Under the pieces are notes generated by a model. That model saw only the letters and a program-made list of their open reading frames with translations. It searched no databases and was not told where the DNA came from. A stretch of 28,669 nucleotides of DNA from a virus, in IMG/VR virus record IMGVR_UViG_3300031569_001292, positions 1 through 28,669 of that record, one strand, 5' to 3'. A program made the translations under genes and the position numbers. Below, piece after piece: positions 7,981 through 15,234 of the stretch (position 1 is the first letter of the stretch; every line of letters begins with the position of its first letter).

Positions 7981-8647
7981 ATTGTCCTGGCTTGTATGTT
8001 GCGTAGTCTAATCCTTTAAACACTTCCGGATATTGCTCATTATCACCTTCGCAACTTCTTGTTATATTGAGTAACTCGGCAATATCATATTTTATAAATT
8101 GCCCAATAATCCAATCTTTTCTAGTTTCTATAAATGGGTGACAAACTGTAACTCCCATATGTAACATTATAGCATCTATTGATGGTGTTTGTCTATCATT
8201 TAATGCACCTTCTAACTCTACATCGGGGTTTAATGTTACTCCTGCAAACCATGCATCTAACTTTTCCTTGTGTGCTAGATACTCATTAAACGATCGTAAA
8301 ATAATTCTGTTTCCAGATTTCATTTTACCATTTTCGTCTTTGATCATAGTTGTGTGTGGTTCTTCTAGATCGGGTGGTATAAAGTTTGTGTGTCTTATAA
8401 ATTCAAGTTCTGGAAATTTAGCAATAAACCAATCAAACACTTCAGCTGAAATGTGTTCTTGCCATGGCCTTGTTTTCCAACAGCGTATCTGTGTACTAAT
8501 ATGTACCCTGCAATTTACAGGTAAATTTTTACATACCAAATATGTTAATAATGCACTGTCTGCGCCACCGCTAAGGCTTATGCCAATATTTCTCCATTTT
8601 GGATCAATGGGGAAATCTACATGATCTATTTTAATCCACTTACGCAT
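7907..8647 (-). CDS. PP-loop ATP pyrophosphatase, QueC-like
   Basis: A 246-residue N-type ATP pyrophosphatase. The PP-loop SGGADS is at 26-31, adenylating its substrate and releasing PPi. The C-terminal region carries HPFIETRKDWII, then RSCEGD, then CKKCFWCQER, i.e. a lone Cys followed by CxxCxxC, the zinc-site layout of QueC (7-cyano-7-deazaguanine synthase). True QueC converts carboxy-deazaguanine to preQ0; no QueD, QueE, GTP cyclohydrolase or DpdA partner is seen here, so another amidation or thiolation chemistry is equally possible. The ATG at 8647 is chosen over a TTG at 8662 because it lies exactly 5 nt after TAAATA on this strand, in mirror symmetry with the divergent gene. Head of operon B. 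Confidence 0.78.
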   Translation of the reverse strand: MRKWIKIDHVDFPIDPKWRNIGISLSGGADSALLTYLVCKNLPVNCRVHISTQIRCWKTRPWQEHISAEVFDWFIAKFPELEFIRHTNFIPPDLEEPHTTMIKDENGKMKSGNRIILRSFNEYLAHKEKLDAWFAGVTLNPDVELEGALNDRQTPSIDAIMLHMGVTVCHPFIETRKDWIIGQFIKYDIAELLNITRSCEGDNEQYPEVFKGLDYATYKPGQYVPTCKKCFWCQERQWGVTNAMQQ

Positions 8648-8652
8648 GATAA

Positions 8653-8658
8653 TATTTA
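8653..8658 (-). promoter_or_regulatory. Late-type promoter motif TAAATA, 5 nt before the operon B start
   Basis: On the minus strand TAAATA (8658-8653) is followed by five bases (TTATC) and the ATG at 8647. No Shine-Dalgarno is visible. Under T4 late-promoter geometry the transcript would begin at the A of the ATG. Confidence 0.65.
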
Positions 8659-8690
8659 CCAAGTTCTGTACGCAGTTAATACAGTTCCGG

Positions 8691-8696
8691 TAAATA
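8691..8696 (+). promoter_or_regulatory. Late-type promoter motif TAAATA, 5 nt before the operon C start
   Basis: TAAATA is followed by five bases (TTAGT) and the ATG at 8702. No Shine-Dalgarno precedes this ATG. Together with its mirror copy at 8653-8658, it decides the start choice for both divergent genes. Confidence 0.65.
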
Positions 8697-8701
8697 TTAG
8701 T

Positions 8702-9364
8702 ATGCTAGAAAAAACAACATACACAGTCCCCTTGGAAATGCTTAGTTTGGTTGATGTTAACGAGCTTAACGGCAAAACTTCAATTAACAAGCCAACTGGA
8801 AATTTCTTTTACGATCCGTGGATTATATCTGCTGATTATAGAGACACTGTATGGCATAAAATTTTACAAACACTAGATTGCTCTAATATTGGTGAAGCAC
8901 GAGTTATAGTTTTAAATTCTCCAAGCTGCTATACCAAACATGCAGACATTGACGATCGCTGGCATTTAAATATATTTGGCGATCAAGGATATCTAATTGA
9001 TCTTGACACTGAAATAATGCACAAAACAGAACAAGATGGCATTTGGTACAAAATGGATGCTGGTGTTATGCATACTGCTATAAGTGTTGGCGAGCATAAA
9101 AGAGTCCAACTAATTGTAAGAGAACTTTTAGAACGTAACAAATTAGTTGACCCAGTAAAAGTATGGATATCATTAGTAGGTAACAATCCAAGATACGTGT
9201 TTGATAACACACTAAGTCCTTGGCTTAACAAAATACATAAACAAAAACTAATGTCAAATTTTGAAGCAGGCAGCACTATGGTTAAATTTGATATTGAAAA
9301 AGAATTACTTGCAGAACTTAACAAAGTGAAGCCAGTGCAATTTACAATAGGAATATATGAATGA
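8702..9364 (+). CDS. Fe(II)/2OG-dependent oxygenase-like protein (Asp/Asn hydroxylase type)
   Basis: A 220-residue protein. A candidate metal triad is H80-x-D82 (KHADIDD) and H124 (GVMHTAI), with R134 (HKRVQL) placed like the 2-oxoglutarate-binding Arg of aspartyl/asparaginyl beta-hydroxylases (PF05118). The remaining 85 or so C-terminal residues are unrecognised. The frame is open to an ATG at 8621, but that start would lie inside the divergent PP-loop gene; 8702 is chosen for the TAAATA-N5-ATG unit. Head of operon C; its ATGA overlaps the epimerase gene. Likely a hydroxylase of a peptide or small molecule; the substrate is not inferable. Confidence 0.65.
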   Translation: MLEKTTYTVPLEMLSLVDVNELNGKTSINKPTGNFFYDPWIISADYRDTVWHKILQTLDCSNIGEARVIVLNSPSCYTKHADIDDRWHLNIFGDQGYLIDLDTEIMHKTEQDGIWYKMDAGVMHTAISVGEHKRVQLIVRELLERNKLVDPVKVWISLVGNNPRYVFDNTLSPWLNKIHKQKLMSNFEAGSTMVKFDIEKELLAELNKVKPVQFTIGIYE

Positions 9365-10275
9365 AAATACTAATGACAGGAAGTTCCGGTTTTATCGGAC
9401 AACACTTAACTGCTAGATTAAAAGATCACAACGTACATCACATGGTAAGTGACCTTCGAGATCATAAAGCAGTCACTGACGAAGTAATAGCTGTTAAGCC
9501 TGACATCATTGTACATCTAGCAGCACGTACAGAAGTTGAACAAAGTTTTTATGAACAGATTACTTTCAGTGAGATTAATTACGTTGGTACTGTTAATTTA
9601 ATTGAAGCAGCAGCAAAAGTTAAAAATTTAAAAAACTTTGTATTTGCTAGTACTATGGAAGTTTATGGGTGGCAACCTATTAGTGACGAAGTTGAAAAAC
9701 ATACTATACCAGATAACTTTGTAGCCTTTGATGAAAATACACAACCTAATCCAAATGCTCCATATGCAGTTGCTAAGTACGGATGTGAAAAATATTTAGA
9801 ATACGCACATCGTTGTTTGGATCTTCCGTTTACTGCATTTAGACAAACTAACTGCTATGGTAGAAAAGACAACGACTATTTTGTAACGGAACAAATTATT
9901 AGCCAGATGCTAGTTAGTGATGAATGTAACTTAGGGTACGCAGAGCCATATCGTAATTTTATACATGTAACTGATATGCTAGATGCATGGCAAACTGTAA
10001 TAGAAAACCCGGACAAATGCAATGACGGAATGATATTTACAATTGGTCCTGACAACCCTATCAAGATCAAAGACTACGCAGAACTAATTGCAAAGAAGAT
10101 TGGGTTTACAGGTAAGATTAACTGGAACACAAAACTTTTCCGTGCAGGAGAAATTTATTGGTTAAACAGTAACAACACCTTAATTACTGAACGATTAGGA
10201 TGGGAACCTAAAGTTAGCCTAGACGAAGGTCTAGATAAAACAATTGACTATTGGAGAAGTAAACTTGAAGGATAA
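9361..10275 (+). CDS. NAD(P)-dependent nucleotide-sugar epimerase/dehydratase (extended SDR)
   Basis: A 304-residue extended short-chain dehydrogenase. The N-terminal dinucleotide motif TGSSGFIG is at 6-13; HLAAR follows near 53-57; an active-site Ser/Thr lies in FASTMEVYG; the catalytic Y135-AVA-K139 is intact. Length and motifs fit the UDP-glucose 4-epimerase / GDP-sugar dehydratase superfamily, which acts on nucleotide sugars in the cytoplasm. The exact sugar cannot be told. Its presence, with a glycosyltransferase-like protein and an aminotransferase in operon G, argues that the island handles a carbohydrate. ATGA-coupled to the upstream oxygenase-like gene; its 3' end overlaps the kinase-like gene by 11 bp. 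Confidence 0.88.
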   Translation: MKILMTGSSGFIGQHLTARLKDHNVHHMVSDLRDHKAVTDEVIAVKPDIIVHLAARTEVEQSFYEQITFSEINYVGTVNLIEAAAKVKNLKNFVFASTMEVYGWQPISDEVEKHTIPDNFVAFDENTQPNPNAPYAVAKYGCEKYLEYAHRCLDLPFTAFRQTNCYGRKDNDYFVTEQIISQMLVSDECNLGYAEPYRNFIHVTDMLDAWQTVIENPDKCNDGMIFTIGPDNPIKIKDYAELIAKKIGFTGKINWNTKLFRAGEIYWLNSNNTLITERLGWEPKVSLDEGLDKTIDYWRSKLEG

Positions 10276-10957
10276 TTGGAAACCATATCTTAAGTTTGAT
10301 CCAGTTGGGTGGCCGTGTATGGCTCAACAAACTTATGAACCACTTGTAAGCGAAGACGGCACAACGTTTTGTAAAAACTATGATGTTGATAGCGAATATC
10401 AAAAGATGGAAGGTAAAGACCGTCCTCTATACACCAAAGAAGTTGTTGATTGGTTTTTTCAAAACGAACTAACATATCTTGAACTTTTTAAAGACAAACC
10501 GTATGCTCCGGAAGTTAAAGACATTGATTACAAAAATCAAAAGATTTATCTCAAATGGTACGGTAAAAGTTGTAATCAAGTAATATACGATAAACAAAGC
10601 GAAGGCTGGCCAGAGTATATGTGGCGCCAACAAATTAGAGATATTATAGTTGATCAGTATGATGAAGGTATCTATAAACTAACAATGTATCCACATTGTC
10701 ATTACATAGACAATCACAGACAGATGAGAGCTATCGACTGGTATGGGTGTGTTCCTATTGACGACCCATATATTGAATTAAAATACATGGATGGTATTAT
10801 ACATGATACAGCACAATTTAGATTAGATGAAACAGGTGCACCTATTGACGATAAAGTAAATTTAGAAATTATGTTTAAGCGTAGTTTGAGTACACATGTG
10901 TTATGGGGAGATGAAAACATGAGTTACATACACAAGGAAATATTTGGAGATGGCTAA
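10265..10957 (+). CDS. Kinase-fold-like protein, paralogue of 15224-15919
   Basis: A 230-residue protein of unknown function. It aligns along its length with the protein at 15224-15919 (231 aa): FCKNYD vs FCQWYY near the N-terminus, IYLKWYG vs IYLEIDG mid-protein, then YKLTMYPHCHYI vs YKYSMHPSSYFI. The last element, followed by MRAIDWYG, resembles a diverged protein/small-molecule kinase catalytic loop plus the metal-binding Asp; the FCK lysine and the ELTYLEL helix could be the kinase beta3 Lys and alphaC. This is a weak structural analogy. The start is a TTG at 10265, chosen because GGAGA lies about 8 nt upstream and because it matches the paralogue's N-terminal length; a TTG at 10244 is the alternative. 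It overlaps the epimerase gene by 11 bp. Confidence 0.6.
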   Translation: MKDNWKPYLKFDPVGWPCMAQQTYEPLVSEDGTTFCKNYDVDSEYQKMEGKDRPLYTKEVVDWFFQNELTYLELFKDKPYAPEVKDIDYKNQKIYLKWYGKSCNQVIYDKQSEGWPEYMWRQQIRDIIVDQYDEGIYKLTMYPHCHYIDNHRQMRAIDWYGCVPIDDPYIELKYMDGIIHDTAQFRLDETGAPIDDKVNLEIMFKRSLSTHVLWGDENMSYIHKEIFGDG

Positions 10958-11528
10958 ACTAGTTGGACTTACAGAAAATATAATCGACTGGGATCCTATT
11001 GTTGATCTTTGTGCCAACTGCACAACAGGCGATTACAATTCTGTTAAAACAGTTGTTGATCGTTCAGAAGGCAACTGGAGAGAAAATCCTGAATTACTAG
11101 GATCGTATCATGACGTTATCGATACTTGGGATAACGCAGGTTACAATTTAGATGAAATCGAATGGTGGGATTATTATCCAGGAGACCATTTTGATATTGA
11201 TATACAAAACAAGTTTGCAAAAATTATAGATGCAGAACCGTTAAGAGTGTTTGTTAGCGATGTTAGACCAGGCACAAATGTTCCATATCATTGGGATGTA
11301 GAAGATAAAGAAGAAGAATGGTTAGCACTTGGCGAACTTAAACGTTGGGTATGTTTTATGGATAAGCCACGATGGGGTAATGTGTTAATACTAGAAGACC
11401 AAGCATTTCATAATGTAGCTCAAGGCGAGATATGGGAATGGGATAGTTATCGTAGTCATCATGCTGGAACAAGCTGTGGTATACATCACCAATACTTGTT
11501 TCATTTTTTAGGAAGGCCAAACAAATGA
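10950..11528 (+). CDS. Cupin-fold Fe(II)/2OG oxygenase-like protein
   Basis: A 192-residue protein. H114-W-D116 (YHWDVED) and H171 (HHAGTSCG) form a plausible Fe(II) triad. The segments RPGTNVPYHWD and QGEIWEWD match its neighbour at 11525 closely (PGRFAPIHWD; QGTTWEW), so the two are tandem paralogues. More distant relatives are 16764-17264 and 25620-26114. The fold class is Asp/Asn beta-hydroxylase-like; such enzymes hydroxylate protein or amino-acid side chains. The ATG at 10950 is preferred over the TTG at 10944. It overlaps the kinase-like gene at its start and, by ATGA, the next gene at its end. Confidence 0.68.
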   Translation: MAKLVGLTENIIDWDPIVDLCANCTTGDYNSVKTVVDRSEGNWRENPELLGSYHDVIDTWDNAGYNLDEIEWWDYYPGDHFDIDIQNKFAKIIDAEPLRVFVSDVRPGTNVPYHWDVEDKEEEWLALGELKRWVCFMDKPRWGNVLILEDQAFHNVAQGEIWEWDSYRSHHAGTSCGIHHQYLFHFLGRPNK

Positions 11529-12052
11529 AAAACTTAGGCGTATGTGATACAATAGATTGGAACAACGTTATTGCACAATGTGCTAGTGTTGATCCTGAGT
11601 TTGTAGGTCCAAGCCACAAACGTGGAGATACAATACCTGGACTAGATCCTATACTAGATATGTGGGAACAAGCAGGATATAAAACTGTACACGAAGGTGG
11701 CACAGCAGGATGGGATATGTTTATGCCCGGCAAGCAATTTGATCAAAGTGTAGCAGATGCATGGAATGAATTTTATGGATTAAAGTGTGAAAACATTTGG
11801 ATAAGCAGAGTATGGCCCGGACGGTTTGCTCCTATACATTGGGACGTACACGATGACGAAGTTAACTTGCCCGACTGCCCAAGATATCATAGCCATATAG
11901 GAGAACCGCAATGGGGCCACATTTTTATTGCAGATGAAGAAATATTTTATAACCAGCCACAAGGTACAACTTGGGAATGGACTGATAGAAAGATATGGCA
12001 CGCCGGAACTAATTGCGGGTTAGTGCCTAAGTATATATGGAACGCATGGTAA
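11525..12052 (+). CDS. Cupin-fold Fe(II)/2OG oxygenase-like protein (tandem paralogue)
   Basis: A 175-residue protein. The metal-site candidates are H105-W-D107 (IHWDVHD) and H159 (WHAGTNCG), in the same places as in its upstream neighbour, with which it shares N-terminal (IDWNNVI vs IDWDPIV) and mid-protein (WDMF.PG..FD vs WDYYPGDHFD) elements. Divergence is large despite the tandem arrangement, so the two probably have different substrates or act in sequence. The start overlaps the previous stop by ATGA; the end is TAATG-coupled to the prolyl-hydroxylase-like gene. The product is inferred to be a hydroxylated peptide or small molecule. Confidence 0.68.
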   Translation: MKNLGVCDTIDWNNVIAQCASVDPEFVGPSHKRGDTIPGLDPILDMWEQAGYKTVHEGGTAGWDMFMPGKQFDQSVADAWNEFYGLKCENIWISRVWPGRFAPIHWDVHDDEVNLPDCPRYHSHIGEPQWGHIFIADEEIFYNQPQGTTWEWTDRKIWHAGTNCGLVPKYIWNAW

Positions 12053-12651
12053 TGGAAAATATTTTATATTTAGATCATCCATGGATCATGGTTTACAAAG
12101 ATGTGTTAGACGATGAAACTTGTGATAAGTTTGTTAAAAAGTATGACGAGTTAGGAATGAATCCAAACGCAGGATTAGAATCTAGAGAACAAACATACGG
12201 ACAGATTACAGAAGAAGTAGAACAGCGCAGTATTAGTTGGGACACTTCACCTGAAGATAGACAGTTTTTTAGAGATAAAATTTGCGAAGTATTAAAGATA
12301 CCTGACAGCCATATTGAAGCTGGTGACATTTATAGATATGATACTGGGCAGTACTTTGGCCTACATCATGACTTTCCGTACACACCTGAAGATATTGCGT
12401 ACTATGCCAAAGGCGGCGATAGAAAAGCAACTGCAATCTTTTGGTTGAATGACGGATACGATGGTGGAGAATGCAAGTTTCCTGAATTAGCCGTTAGTGT
12501 TGTACCTATGAAAGGCGGCATGATGTATTTTGAATACGACTACGATGATGAAATAATCAATAAAATGACAATACACGAAGGCATGCCAATTACCAAAGGC
12601 GCAAAATGGATAGCAGCTTTCTTTATTGCCAACGGTCCGAGGGTAGAATGA
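12052..12651 (+). CDS. 2OG-Fe(II) oxygenase, prolyl 4-hydroxylase type
   Basis: A 199-residue protein of the P4H-like 2OG-Fe(II) oxygenase family that is common in marine T4-like phages. The triad H105-H-D107 (GLHHDFPYT) and H175 (TIHEGMP) is present, with K185 (GAKWIAAFF) ten residues on, the Lys that binds 2-oxoglutarate in this subfamily. The core strands TAIFWLNDGYDGGECKFP and VPMKGGMMYF are typical. It hydroxylates a proline or other side chain using O2 and 2-oxoglutarate; the target is unknown, but phage members often lie near tail-fibre genes. In-frame ATGs exist at 12037 and 12046; 12052 is chosen as the TAATG-coupled start. Confidence 0.85.
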   Translation: MENILYLDHPWIMVYKDVLDDETCDKFVKKYDELGMNPNAGLESREQTYGQITEEVEQRSISWDTSPEDRQFFRDKICEVLKIPDSHIEAGDIYRYDTGQYFGLHHDFPYTPEDIAYYAKGGDRKATAIFWLNDGYDGGECKFPELAVSVVPMKGGMMYFEYDYDDEIINKMTIHEGMPITKGAKWIAAFFIANGPRVE

Positions 12652-13106
12652 AAGTTGTAGTATTAGGCGGATCAAAAGGTTTAGGGCAACTCCTTTCAGC
12701 ATATTTCAAACTTAAAAATTCTGATGTAAAAGAGTTTAGTAAAAACAGTTCGTTTGATGAAGTAATTGCAGTTGCTAAAACTTGTGATGTTTTTGTTTGT
12801 AACGCTTACGCAGACGGCATGCAAATAAACTATATAGAAACACTAAAAGACTATAACATCAAAATTATAGTAAGTGGTAGTATTGCAGCAGACTCTCCTG
12901 ATCCTAATATGCCTGTGTATAGTCTAGACAAAAAGAACCTGCGTGAAAGAGTAATTGAATTATCACAATCTCGTAATACATGTAAAGCAAGTATACTGTT
13001 ATTAACACTAACAGGAACAGCAGTAAAAGAATATCAAACAATACACAATACATTAGACTATTGGCTGGAAAATGACACAATTAACGAAATTAGGTTTACA
13101 ATATAA
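12648..13106 (+). CDS. Short SDR-family oxidoreductase (tandem copy 1)
   Basis: A 152-residue classical short-chain dehydrogenase core, well below the usual 240-260 residues. The cofactor motif GGSKGLG is at about 7-13, the NNAG-equivalent reads VCNAYADG, the catalytic Ser lies in VSGSIA, and Y-SLD-K is present. It ends soon after the fifth to sixth strand, so the substrate lobe is missing or supplied by a partner. The next gene is a paralogue. The true start is the ATG at 12648 (ATGA overlap with the P4H gene, GAGGG upstream). It likely oxidises or reduces a hydroxyl/keto group with NAD(P); a heterodimer with the second SDR is possible. Confidence 0.75.
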   Translation: MKVVVLGGSKGLGQLLSAYFKLKNSDVKEFSKNSSFDEVIAVAKTCDVFVCNAYADGMQINYIETLKDYNIKIIVSGSIAADSPDPNMPVYSLDKKNLRERVIELSQSRNTCKASILLLTLTGTAVKEYQTIHNTLDYWLENDTINEIRFTI

Positions 13107-13709
13107 ATGACTAAAAAAATAGTAATCACAGGACACACTAGCGGTATTGGTAAAGCAATTTTTGATAAGTTTAGCGAACGCTACAGAAGCCATGAGATTA
13201 TAGGTATGAGTCGTAGCAACGGATACGACATTGAAAAAGATTTTGATAAAGTTGTAGATGAATCCGTCGGTGCAGAAATTTTTATTAACAATGCTTATAG
13301 AGATCAGCAGCAACTAAAATTATTTAATGCACTCAAAGACAAAGTAGATATGATGGTTGTTATGGGCAGTGTAAGTAGACTTTACCCTGAACTTATTCCC
13401 ACAGACTATGTACAAGATAAACAAGCTCTTGCAGAAGCATGCCGCTTAGAAAGTATTAATCCTAATGGTATTCCTGTGTTGCATTTAGACTTAGGCTTTC
13501 TCGAAGGAACTACAGTAAGTGGAGATGATCCTGCAGAATTTTTAAGTGACTCTACTACTCCTTTAGAAGATGTAGTAGATACTATTATCTTTTGGGCAGG
13601 CAAGCCTACTATTAGACAAGTTGAATTTCGTTGGAAGCTGACAGATCATCTACGTGCAGAACTAGAGCGTATTAATCCTAACTTAGACCCATCTCGGATA
13701 CAGTTCTAA
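13107..13709 (+). CDS. Short SDR-family oxidoreductase (tandem copy 2)
   Basis: A 200-residue short-chain dehydrogenase. TGHTSGIG (about 8-15) is the cofactor motif, INNAYRD replaces the usual NNAG, VMGSVSRL holds the catalytic Ser, and Y-VQD-K follows. It is about 50 residues longer than its upstream paralogue, having a C-terminal segment (EFRWKLTDHLRAEL) that the other lacks. The ATG directly follows the previous stop. Last gene of operon C; its 3' end overlaps the GNAT gene on the other strand by 27 bp, leaving no terminator. It probably acts with the epimerase and upstream SDR in a sugar or polyol pathway (inference). Confidence 0.8.
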   Translation: MTKKIVITGHTSGIGKAIFDKFSERYRSHEIIGMSRSNGYDIEKDFDKVVDESVGAEIFINNAYRDQQQLKLFNALKDKVDMMVVMGSVSRLYPELIPTDYVQDKQALAEACRLESINPNGIPVLHLDLGFLEGTTVSGDDPAEFLSDSTTPLEDVVDTIIFWAGKPTIRQVEFRWKLTDHLRAELERINPNLDPSRIQF

Positions 13710-14240
13710 ATTTTCATAAAACTTTTCAGGATGTATTTCCCACACAGTTTGATCAGTGTGTCTGTAATGCACTTCTTTTACTTTACTAACAATACCTATC
13801 TTTGCTAGTGTAGGAAAGTAATAACTGTGAACAAGTCGTTGACTTGCTTCTTTACTAGCATTTGAAGTAGCAAACACTCTACCTTTATCCCCAACCCATT
13901 TTAAACATTGCGGAAGTAAAAATTGATCAGTTAAGTTTTGATGTTGTGCTACAAGACGTTTGGGTGTAATAAGGCCTTTGTCTTTACGTGCTTCTGCAAA
14001 GGTGCATACACGAGTTAGTATACGATAGCCTCCTGGAACAACATCGTCAAATGAATGTGCAGCAACACTACCTATAGCTTGTCCATCTTTATATAATATC
14101 CATGCTTCCCACTCACGCTCACTGCGAAAGCAGTCAATCATTGCTGCCTGACTACTGTTATTTTTAAATCCTCTACGCTCTGCTTCTGCATAAAAGTTAG
14201 ATAAGTCTAACAGGTCGTTCCACTTAGATAGCTTGTACAT
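13683..14240 (-). CDS. GNAT-like N-acetyltransferase family protein
   Basis: A 185-residue protein with the feel of a GNAT fold: an EAWILYKDGQAIGS beta-strand pair near 49-62, a central region with VPGGYRILTRVCTF, and a late segment with ATSNASKEASQRL near 120-135. A clear acetyl-CoA loop (Q/RxxGxG/A) is not visible, so the call is tentative; similar proteins are annotated as acetyltransferases or hypotheticals in marine phages. Third gene of operon D; its start overlaps the radical SAM stop by 17 bp. If real, it would acylate an amino group, which would fit the aminotransferase and amidinotransferase in the island. Confidence 0.5.
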   Translation of the reverse strand: MYKLSKWNDLLDLSNFYAEAERRGFKNNSSQAAMIDCFRSEREWEAWILYKDGQAIGSVAAHSFDDVVPGGYRILTRVCTFAEARKDKGLITPKRLVAQHQNLTDQFLLPQCLKWVGDKGRVFATSNASKEASQRLVHSYYFPTLAKIGIVSKVKEVHYRHTDQTVWEIHPEKFYENLELYPRWV

Positions 14241-15234
14241 TTATTTTTCTTTTGTTAGGCAACACCATCTCCGGTGTTTTAGTAAAGTCGTCGCCGTTCT
14301 TAGGACACATTTGACATTGTTTAACAGATCTATATTTGTCTAAGTTAAACTGTGCTACTTCCTCGTCTGTACAAGTTTCTAAATCCAACGGCTTGTACTC
14401 TAAATACATTTGCCAATCAGGGTCATCTAAACTATTATGATGTGATAAGAATCTATGTAGTGTTCCTAGTGAGCCACACTTCCATAGCTTCTTGTCGTGC
14501 ATATATGTACACCATGGACTACAACACCCTCTTTTATACGATGAAGTGGGATCACCTTCGTTATATGGTTTAGGCTTTCCAAACTCATCAATATAATGAT
14601 GTTTTTGAAATGTGCCGTATTGTTTGTAGTATAGACCGTGCTGTTCTTTTAAGAAAAACAAATCATGTTCTAACCCACCGTTTATATCTTCGTGTGTAAC
14701 ACTTAACAGGTCCAGCCAACCTTGAAACAAAGGATCTTGCTTTTCATTCTTAAAGTCAAATATTTTGTAAAACCAATCTACAGGATCTAACTGAGGATAT
14801 TGAATTCTTTCTTGAACTTCAATTGCTGCCTGCCTAACTTTATTTGATAATTTTTTATCTTCAAACTGTGCAAAGTGATCACTAACAATTAGTAATACCT
14901 TGTATTTTTCAATTAACTCTACGCACCATTCTCTATTCTTTGATAATAATGCTCCATTAGTAGGACACATAATAACTGTATCAGGTGCAATAGACCTAAT
15001 GTATTTTGCTAGTTCAATAATCCTGTCCATGTATAAAAGAGGCTCGCCACCTAGCAGTGTATAGTTTTCAATTTCAAACTTTTCACTTGCAAGTCTTATG
15101 CCTTCTTTGATATTTTCTAAATCTTTGTCATACTCGCCCTTTCTAAATATATCGCTACGTACATCACATTGTGAACAGGTAAGGTTACACATGTTTCCAT
15201 AGAACACATCAAGTATTTTTAATTTAGGCTGCAT
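14224..15234 (-). CDS. Radical SAM enzyme with C-terminal Cys-rich cluster region
   Basis: A 336-residue radical SAM protein. Motif C16-NLT-C20-SQ-C23 and LGGEP at 61-65 are intact. The C-terminal half has CCSPWCTYMHDKKLWKCG and CQMCPKNGDD, the auxiliary-cluster pattern also seen in 19238-20206 and 20178-21014 (a C..GQ.C or CSPWC pair, KC, then C..C). These three form a subfamily in which the first element often reads CNLTC. Its length exceeds its two relatives because of an insertion between GGEP and the C-terminal cysteines. Reaction unknown. The ATG at 15234 overlaps the kinase-like stop by 11 bp (operon D). Confidence 0.87.
   Translation of the reverse strand: MQPKLKILDVFYGNMCNLTCSQCDVRSDIFRKGEYDKDLENIKEGIRLASEKFEIENYTLLGGEPLLYMDRIIELAKYIRSIAPDTVIMCPTNGALLSKNREWCVELIEKYKVLLIVSDHFAQFEDKKLSNKVRQAAIEVQERIQYPQLDPVDWFYKIFDFKNEKQDPLFQGWLDLLSVTHEDINGGLEHDLFFLKEQHGLYYKQYGTFQKHHYIDEFGKPKPYNEGDPTSSYKRGCCSPWCTYMHDKKLWKCGSLGTLHRFLSHHNSLDDPDWQMYLEYKPLDLETCTDEEVAQFNLDKYRSVKQCQMCPKNGDDFTKTPEMVLPNKRKINVQAI

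Larger units (their letters stand above)
8644..8705. repeat. Imperfect inverted repeat spanning divergent promoters of operons B and C
   Basis: The arms 8644-8660 and 8689-8705 match at 15 of 17 positions when one is reverse-complemented. Each arm holds GGTAAATATTA followed by a start codon, so the symmetry comes from two near-identical back-to-back promoter/start units. It could also serve as a shared operator. Confidence 0.75.

Noticed and set aside
8621-8701. An N-terminal extension of the operon C head gene to ATG 8621
   Set aside because: It would overlap the start of the divergent PP-loop gene and bypass the TAAATA-N5-ATG unit at 8691-8704.
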